Positions 56,051 to 64,000 of a stretch of DNA of 64,000 nucleotides are shown in pieces. The notes beneath the pieces are model-generated. The model was not told the origin of the DNA, searched no databases, and saw only the letters and a program-made list of their open reading frames with translations. The position numbers were made by a program, and so were the translations under genes. Within the stretch, counting starts at the first letter, position 1, and each line of letters begins with the position of its first letter. The stretch is from Gastrodia elata (taxonomy: Eukaryota > Streptophyta > Magnoliopsida > Asparagales > Orchidaceae). Location: the NCBI GenBank assembly GCA_016760335.1, contig JACERR010000060.1, positions 1 through 64,000 of the forward strand. Direction: 5' to 3'.

Positions 56051-59000
56051 CCTATAATTTCTTAAAAATTGCCCAGTTTTGACTGAAATGGCCAACATTT
56101 CACGGTTTTGGAATTTTAAGGTCCCTAGGACCATAGTGGGACAGAATTATATCAAATGTGAACCAATTTTAGCCATGTGTTGCTGCGCAAAATGAGCTCC
56201 TGCGCGCTGCAGCACCTGAAATTGCAAAATGCGTAGAATTTCTTAAAAACTGCCCAGTTTTGACTGAAATGGCCAAAACTTCTCGGTTTTCGTATTTTTA
56301 GGTCCCTAGGACACTAGCGGGACTGAATTATATAAAATATGAACCTATTTTAGCCACGCGCCGCAGTGTGAAAAGCCTTGCCGCGCGCTTCCGCTCGAAA
56401 ATCGCTCTAGCGCGATTCAGCGCGCTGCAGCGCATGAAATTGTAAAATGCCTAGAATTTCTTAAAAACTGCCCAGTTTTGGCTCGAATGGCAAAAGTTTC
56501 ACGATTTTGGTATTTTAAGGTCCCTTGGACCCTAGTGGGACTGAATTATGTCAAATGTGAACCTATTTTAGCCTCGCGCCACTGCTTGAAAACGTTACCG
56601 CGTGCTGCCGCAAAAAGTGCTCCAGCGCGATGCAGCGCCTGAAATTGCAAAATGCCTAGAATTTCTTAAAACTGTCCAGTTTTAGCAGAAATGGCCAAAA
56701 TTTCATAGTTTTTGTATTTTAAGGTCCCTTGGACCATAGTGGACTGAATTATATCGAATGTGAACCTATTTTCGCTACGTGCTGCCGCATAAAAAGCGCT
56801 ACCACGCACTGTAGCATGAAAACGCAACCACGTGCTGCCGTGCGAAAAGCGCCCAGCGCGATTCAGCTTGCTGCTGTGCCTGAAATTGCAAAATGCCTAA
56901 AATTTCTTAAAAACTGTCCAGTTTTGATTGAAATGGCCAAAACTTCGCTGTTTTGGTATTTTAAGGTCCCTAGGACCCTCTTGGGACTGAATTATATCAA
57001 ATGTGTACCTATCCAATGCGATGTGGCCTGTTACAGCGCCTGAAATTATAAAATGCCTAGAATTTCTTAAAAACTGCCCAGTTTTGGCTTGAATGTCCAA
57101 AATTTCACGGTTTTGGTATTTCAAGGTCCCTTAGACTATAGTGGGATTGAATTATAACAAATGTGAATCTATTTTAGCCACGTGCTATAGCACAAAAAGC
57201 GCTACCCGCGCGAAAAGCGCTCTAGCGCGATTCAGCGCGCTGCAGCACTTGAAATTTTAAAATGCCTAAAATTTCTTAAAGACTGCTTAGTTTTGGCTGA
57301 AATGAACAAAAATTCACAATTTTGGTATTTTAAGGTCCCTAGGACCCTAGTGGGACTAAATTATATCAAATGCGAACCTATTTTAGCCGCGCACTGCAGC
57401 ACGATAAGCACTACCATGCAAAAAGCGCTCTAGTGTAATTCAGCGCGTTGCAGCGCTTGAAATTGTAAAATGCCCAGAATTTCTTAAAAACTGTGTAGTT
57501 TTAGCCAAAATTGCCAAAACTTCACAGTTTTAGTATTTTAACGTCCCATGGACCTTAATGGGACTGAATTATATCAAATGTGAACCTATTTTTATCGTAC
57601 GCTGCAGCGCGAAAAGCGGTCCCGCGTGCTGGAGCGCGTAAAGCGCTGCAGCGCGAATCAGCGCGCTGCAGTGCTGCAGCGCGAATCAGCGCGCTGCATC
57701 GCCTGAAATTGCAAAATACCTAGAATTTCTTAAAACTGCTCAGTTTTGCCTGAAATAGCCAAAATTCCACGATTTTTGTATTTGAAGGTCCCTTGGACCC
57801 TAGTGGGACTGAATTATATTAAATGCGAACCTATTTTAACCACGCGCTGCAGCACGAAAAGCACTCCAACGCAAAAAGAGCTTCAGCGCGATTCAGCGCG
57901 CTGCAGCGCCTGAAATTGGAAAATGCCCAGAATTTCTTAAAAATTATGTAGTTTTCATCGAAATTGCCAAAACTTCACAGTTTTAGTATTTTAAGGTCCC
58001 ATGGACCTTAGTGGGACTGAGTTATATCAAATGTGAACCTATTTTAATCGTGTGCTGCCGCGCGAAAAGCGGTCCCGCGTACTGTAGCGTGAAAAGCGCT
58101 ACACCGCGCTGCCGCTCGAAAAGCGCTCCAGCGCTCTGCAGCACACTGTAATGCCTGAAATTGTAAAATGCCCAGAATTCCTAAAAAACTTCAAAGTTTT
58201 GGCTGAAATGACCAAAACTTCACGGTTTTGAGATTTTAAGGTCCCTTCGACCCTAGTGGGACTGAACTATATCAAACGTGAACTTATTTTATTCGCGCGT
58301 TACCGCGCGAAAAGCGCTCCAGCTTGATTCAGCGCGCCGAAGTGCTTGAAATTGCAAAATGCCTAGAATATCTTAAAACCTGCCCAGTTTTGACTGAAAT
58401 GGCTAAAATTTCACAGTTTTTATATTTTAAGGTCCCTTGGACCCTAGTGGGACTGAATTATATCAAATGTGAACCTATTTTAACCGCGCGCTGCCGCGGG
58501 AAAAGTGCTACCACATGAAAAGCGCTACCGTGCACTGCAGCACGACAAGCGCTACCGCGCCAAAAGCGCTCCAACGCGATTCAGCGCGCTGTAGCGCCTG
58601 ATATTGCAAAACGCCAAGAATTTCTTAAAAACTGCTTAGTTTTAGCTGAAATGGCTAAAACTTCACAATTTTAGTATTTTAAGGTTCCTTGGACCCTTGT
58701 GGGACTAAATTATGTCAATTGTGAATCTGTTTTCACCGCGCGCTGCTGTGCGAAAAGCGCTCCTGAGGGCTGCAGCGCCTGAAATTGCGAAATGCCTAGA
58801 ATTTCTTAAAAACTGCCCAATTTTGACTAAAATAGCCAAAATTTTACGATTTTGGTATTTTAAGGTCCCTCGAACCCTAGGGGGACTGAATTATAACAAA
58901 TGTGAACTTATTTTAGCCTCGCGCTACCGCGCAAAAAGCGCTACCACGCGAAAAGAGCTACCACGCAAAAAGTGCTACTGCGTGAAAAGAGCTACGGCGC

Positions 59001-62000
59001 GAAAAGAGCTATCGTGCACTGCAGCATGAAAAGCGTTATCGCGTGAAAAGCGCTGCAGCACGATTTAGTGCGCTGCAGCACCTGAAATTACAAAATGCCA
59101 AGAATTTCTTAAAAACTCTTAATTTTGGCTGAAATGTCCAAAACTTCACGGTTTTTTGCATTTTAAAGTCCCTTGAACCCTAGTGGGACTGAATTATATC
59201 AAATGTGAATTTATTTTAGCCGCGCGCTGCCGCACGAAAAGCACTCCCGCGCGCTGCTGCGCGAAAAGCGCTCCAGTGTGATTCAGTGCCCTGTAACGCC
59301 TGAAATTGCAAAATGCCAAGAATATTTTAAAAACAAGTTAGTTTTTGCTGAAATGGCCAAAACTTCACGGTTTTGGTATTTTAAGGTCCCTATGACCCTA
59401 GTAGGACTCAATTATATCAAATGTGAACCTATTTTAGCTGCGCGCTGCAGCTCGAAAAGCGCTGCTGCGCAGAAAGTGCTACAGCGCGCTGCAACGCCTG
59501 AAATTGTAAAATGCCCAGAATTCTTTGAAAACTGCGAATTTTTGGCTAAACTGGCCAAAACTTCACGGTTTTGGTATTTTAAGATCCCTTGGACCCTAAT
59601 GGGACTGAATTATATCAAATGTAAACTTATTTTAGCCGCGCGTTACCGTGCGAAAAGCGCTATCACGCGAAAAGCGGTCCAGCTCAATTTGGCGTGCTGC
59701 AGCGCCTGAAACTGCAAAATGCCTAGAATTTCTTGAAAACTATCAAGTTTTGGCTGAAATGGCCAAAACTTCACTGTTTTGGTATTTTAAGGTCCCTAGG
59801 ACCCTAGTTGGACTGAATTATATCAAATGTGAACCTATTTTAGCCACGCGCTAGAGCGTGAAAAGTGCTACCGTCGCTGTAGCGCGAAAAGCACTACTGC
59901 GCGCTCCTGCCAGAAAAGTGCTCCAGCGCGATTCAGCGCGCTGCAGCGCCTGAAATTGCAAAATGCATAGAATTTCTTAAAAATTGCCCTATTTTGATTT
60001 GAATGTCCTATATTTCACGGTTTTGATATTTTAAGGTCACATGGACCATAGTGGTACTGGATTATATCAAATGTGAACCTATTTTAGCCACGCGTTGCCA
60101 CGCGAAAAGCGCTACCGCGCGCTGCCGCATGAAAAGCGTTCCAGCGCGATTCAGCGCGCTGCAGCGCCTGAAATTGCAAAATGCCTAGAATTTCTTTAAA
60201 ACTGCCCAGTTTTAGCTGAAATGGCCAAAATTTCACAGTTTTTATATTTTAAGATCCCTTGGACCCTAGTGGAACTGAATTATATGCAATATGAACCTAT
60301 TTTAGCTGCGCTATCGTGTGAAAAGCGCTACCATGCACTGCAGCGCAAAAAACGCTACCGCGTGGAAAGCGTTCCAGCGCGATTCAGTGCGCTGCAACGC
60401 CTGAAATTTCAAAATGCCTAGAATTTCATAAAAACTTGCCTGGTTTTAACTTTTATATCCAAAATTTCATAGTTTTGGTATTTTAAGGTCCCTTGGATTC
60501 TAGTGGGACTGAATTATATCAAATGTGAACCTATTTTAGCCGTGCGTCGCCGCGCGAAAAATGCTACCCGCGCGCTGCCGCGCAAAAAGCGTTCCAGCGC
60601 GATTCAGCATGCTGCAGCCCTTGAAATTGCAAAATGCTAACAATTTCTTAAAAACTGCTTAGTTTTTGCTAAAACGGCCAAAACTTTACGGTTTTGGTAT
60701 TTTAAGGTCCCTAGGACTCTAGTGGGACTCAATTATATCAAATGTGAACTTATTTTAGCCATGCGCTACCGCACAAAAAGCGCTACCGCACGCTGCCGCG
60801 CGAAAACCGCTCCAGCGCTCTGCAGTGCGCTGTAACGCCTAAAACTGCAAACTGCTTAGAATTCATAAAAACTGCGTAGTTTTGGATGAAATGGCCAAAA
60901 CTTCACGGTTTTAATATTTTAAGGTTCCTAGGAAACAAGTAGGACTAAATTATATCAAATGTGAAGTGATTTTAGCCGCGCTTTACAGCGTGAAAAGCGT
61001 TACCGTGCGCTACTGCGGGAAAAGCACCCCCGTGCACTGCAGCGCGAAAAGTGCTACCGCGCGAAAAGCGCACTAGCGCGATTCAGCGTGCTGCAACGCC
61101 TAAAATTGAAAAATGCCTTGAATTTCTTAAAAACTGCCTAGTTTTGGCTCAAATGGCAAAAAGTTTACGATTTTGGTATTTTAAGGTCCCTAGGACCCTA
61201 GTGGGATATAATTATATCAAATGTGAACCTATTTTAGCTGCGCGCTGCCGCACGAAAAGTGCTATTGCGCGTAGTCACGCGAAAAGCCATACCGCGCGCT
61301 GCAGTGCGAAAAGCGCTCCAACGCGATTCAGCGCGCTGCAGCGCCTGAAATTACAAAATACCTATAATTTCTTAAAACTGCCTAGTTTTACCTGAAATGG
61401 AAAAAATTTCACAGTTTTGGTATTTTAAGGTCCCTAGGATCCGAATGGATCAGAATTATATCAACTTATGAACATATTTTAGCCCCGTGCTACCGCGCGA
61501 AAAGCGCTCCAGCACGATTCTTCGTGCTGCAATGCCTGAAATTGCAAAATGTCTAGAATTTCTTAAAAACTGCCCAATTTTGGCTGAAATGGCCAAAATT
61601 TCACGATTTTGGAATTTTAAGATCCTTAGGACTATAGTGGGACAGAATTAAATCAAATGTAAACATATTTTAGTCGCCTGTTGCCGCGCGAAGAGCGATC
61701 CTACGTGCTGTAGTGCGAAAAGCTTTACCGCGCGCTACTGCGCGAAAAGCGTTGCAGCGCCTGAAATTCAAACTACCTAGAATTTCTTAAAAACTGCTCG
61801 GTTATGACTAAAATGGCCAAAACTTTACGGTTTTGGTATTTTAACATCCCTAGGACACTAGCGGGACTGAATTATATCAAATGTGAACCGATTTTAGCCG
61901 CGCATCACAGTGCAAAAAGTACTACTGCGCGCTGCTGCATGAAAAGCGCAACAGCGCGCTCCAGCGCTCTGCAGCGCATTGTAACGCCTGAAATTGCAAA

Positions 62001-64000
62001 ATGCCCAGAACTCCTAAAAAACTGCGCAGTTTTGCCTGAAATGGCTAAACCTTCGGTTTTGATATTTTAAGTTTCCTTGGACCCTATTGGGACAGAATTA
62101 TTTTAAATGTGAACTTATTTTAGCCGCCCGTTACTGCTCAAAAAGCGCTACCGCGCGTTGTCGCGTGAAAAGCGCTCCAGCTCGATTCAGCGCGCTGCAG
62201 CGCCTGAAAATGCAAAATGCTTAAAATTTCTTAAAAACTGCCCAATTTTGGCTGAAATGGCCAAAATTTCACGATTTTGGAATTTTAAGGTCCCTAGGAC
62301 CCTAGTGGGATAAATTATAACAAATGTGAACCTATTTTAACCGCGTGCTGTCGCGCGAAAAGTGCTACCGCGCATTGCAGCGCGAAAAGCCTTGCCGCGT
62401 GCTGCCGCTCGAAAAGCCCTCCAACGCGATTAAGCGCACTGCAACGCTTGAAATTGTAAAATGCATAGAATTTCTTTAAAACTGCTCAATTTTGGCTTGA
62501 ATGGCCAAAATTTCATGGTTTTGTTATTTTAAGGTCCCTTGGACCTTAGTGGGACTGAATTATATCAAATGTGAAAGTATTTTAGCCTCGTACCGCTGCT
62601 CGAAAAGTGCTACCGCGCAATGCCATGTGAAAAGCGCTCCAGCACGATTCAGCGCGATGCAGCGCCTGAAATTGCAAAATGCCTATAATTTCATAAAAAA
62701 CTGCCCAGTTTTGTCAGAAATGGCCAAAATTTCACGGTTTCTATTTTTAAGGTCCCTTGGACCCTACTGGGATTGAATTATATCAAATGTGAACCTATTT
62801 TATCTGCGTGCTGCCACGTGAAAAGCGCTACAGCACGCTGCACTGTGAAAAAGCTTCCATGCGCTGCCGCGCGAAAAAGCGCTCGAGCATGATTCAGCGC
62901 GCTGTAGCGCCTGCAATTGCAAAAAGCATAAAATTTCTTTAAAAATGCCCAATTTTGGCTCAAATGGCCAAAACTTCCTAGTTTTGGAATTTTAAGGTCC
63001 CTAAGAACCTAGTGGGACTGAATTATATCAAATGTGAACCTATTTTTGCCTCACGCTAGAGCGGGAAAAATGCTACCACGTGCTGCCGCGGGAAAGCGCA
63101 AAAAGCGCTATCGCGCGTTGCTGCGCGAAAATCGCTCCAGCATGATACAGCTTGCTGCAGCGCCTGAATTGCAAAATGCCTAGAATTTCTTTAAAACTGC
63201 CCAATTTTGATTGAAATGGCCAAAACTTCATGGTTTTGGTATTTTAAGGTCCCTAGGACCCTAGCGGGACTGAATTATACCAAATTTGAACATATTTTAG
63301 CCGCGTGCTGCAGCGCAAAAAGCGCTCCTACTCGAAAAGCGCTCCAGCGCGATTCAGCGCGCTGCAACGCCTGAAATTGTAAAGTGCTTAGAATTTCTTA
63401 AGAACTGCAGCTTGAATGTCCAAAATTTCACGATTTTAGTTTTTTAAGGTCCCTTGGATCCTGATGGGACTGAATTATAACAAATGTGAACCTATTTTAG
63501 CCGCGCGCCGTCGCTCGAAAAGCGCTCTTGTGCACTGCGATGCGAACAGCGCTTCAACGCGATTCAGCGTGCTGCAGCTCCTGAAATTGCAAAATGCCTA
63601 GAATTTCCTAAAAACTACTCAGTTTTGGCTGAAATGGCCAAAATTTTGCAGTTTTTGTATTTTAAGGTCCCTTCGATCCTAGTGACACTTAATTATATCA
63701 AATGTGAACCTATTTTAGCCTCGCACTGCCGAGCGAAAAGGGCAAAAAGCTCTGCTGCGCACTGCCACACGAAAAGCGCTCCAGCGCGATTCATCGCCTT
63801 AAATTGCAAAATGCCTAGAATTTCACAAAAACTACCCAGTTCTGGCTAAAATGGCCAAAAATTCACGATTTTGGAATTTTAAGCTCCCTGGGACCCTAGT
63901 GGAACTCAATTATATCAAATGTGAACCTATTTTAGCCGCACACTGCCGCGCGAAAAGCGCTACCACGAGCCGCCGCGCGGAAAGCGCTCGAGCACTCTGC

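Larger units (their letters stand above)
50270..64000 (+). repeat. Main satellite array, block 6 (plus orientation)
   Basis: 13.7 kb of plus monomers to the window end. GC blocks are often short here, sometimes nearly absent (57,010-57,035). A 20 bp motif is tandemly doubled at 57,640-57,690 (GCTGCAGCGCGAATCAGCGC). It holds the clearest higher-order structure in the window, at 52.3-56.3 kb. Confidence 0.95.

Noticed and set aside
408..64000. CRISPR-like array because of short palindromic repeats
   Set aside because: The repeats are degenerate, tandem without unique spacers, and lie within a plant-type satellite.
408..64000. Centromeric function of the satellite
   Set aside because: Array length and higher-order structure are compatible with it, but the sequence alone cannot show CENH3 binding, and I see no convincing CENP-B-box-like motif.

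Overview
The window reads as nuclear plant DNA made almost entirely of repeats. About 48 of the 64 kb is one tandem satellite. The rest is two nested repetitive elements of one family, three copies of the 3' end of a plant LINE, and a block that looks like mitochondrial DNA. Plant LINE RNase H and zf-RVT signatures, plant-mitochondrial-style sequence and AT-rich retroelement-like sequence point to a flowering plant with a repeat-rich genome. I cannot name the species. I found no intact host gene, tRNA, rRNA or CRISPR array. The many 60-165 aa open frames are satellite: they follow the orientation of the array and repeat the same peptide.

Layout. 1-407: edge of the array, with three units of a second, about 102 bp satellite. 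408-15,861: main satellite, plus orientation. 15,862-19,968: element A, minus orientation, inserted with a 5-6 bp target duplication. 19,969-22,425: satellite, plus. 22,426-27,521: satellite inverted. 27,522-27,680: satellite, plus. 27,681-29,003: LINE copy 1, minus. 29,004-29,435: satellite inverted. 29,436-29,695: LINE copy 3, plus. 29,696-29,861: satellite inverted. 29,862-30,167: satellite, plus. 30,168-31,600: LINE copy 2, minus. 31,606-32,014: fragment of the A/B family. 32,015-42,333: satellite, plus. 42,334-50,269: element B, plus, with a putative retroposed insert (A15 tail) and a 3.2 kb mitochondrial-like insert (46,607-49,793). 50,270-64,000: satellite, plus.

The satellite monomer has two parts. 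One is an AT-rich core of about 140 bp with strong internal dyads. The other is a GC-rich block of a 27 bp subrepeat carrying the perfect palindrome GCGCGCTGCAGCGCGC. Copy number of the subrepeat sets monomer length; measured spacings run from 154 to 290 bp and include the series 191, 218, 245. Monomers with shared private variants recur as higher-order blocks, most clearly at about 1.86 kb between 52.3 and 56 kb. All three orientation switches between satellite blocks fall at palindromic junctions.

The least expected observations are the palindromic VNTR inside the monomer, the hairpin-centred inversions, and a single LINE/satellite junction copied three times in two orientations. Also notable are elements A and B, which share 3' ends but have unrelated 5' ends, with element A carrying a CACGTG-rich GC region next to a TATA-like box. 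No new protein-coding system is present.
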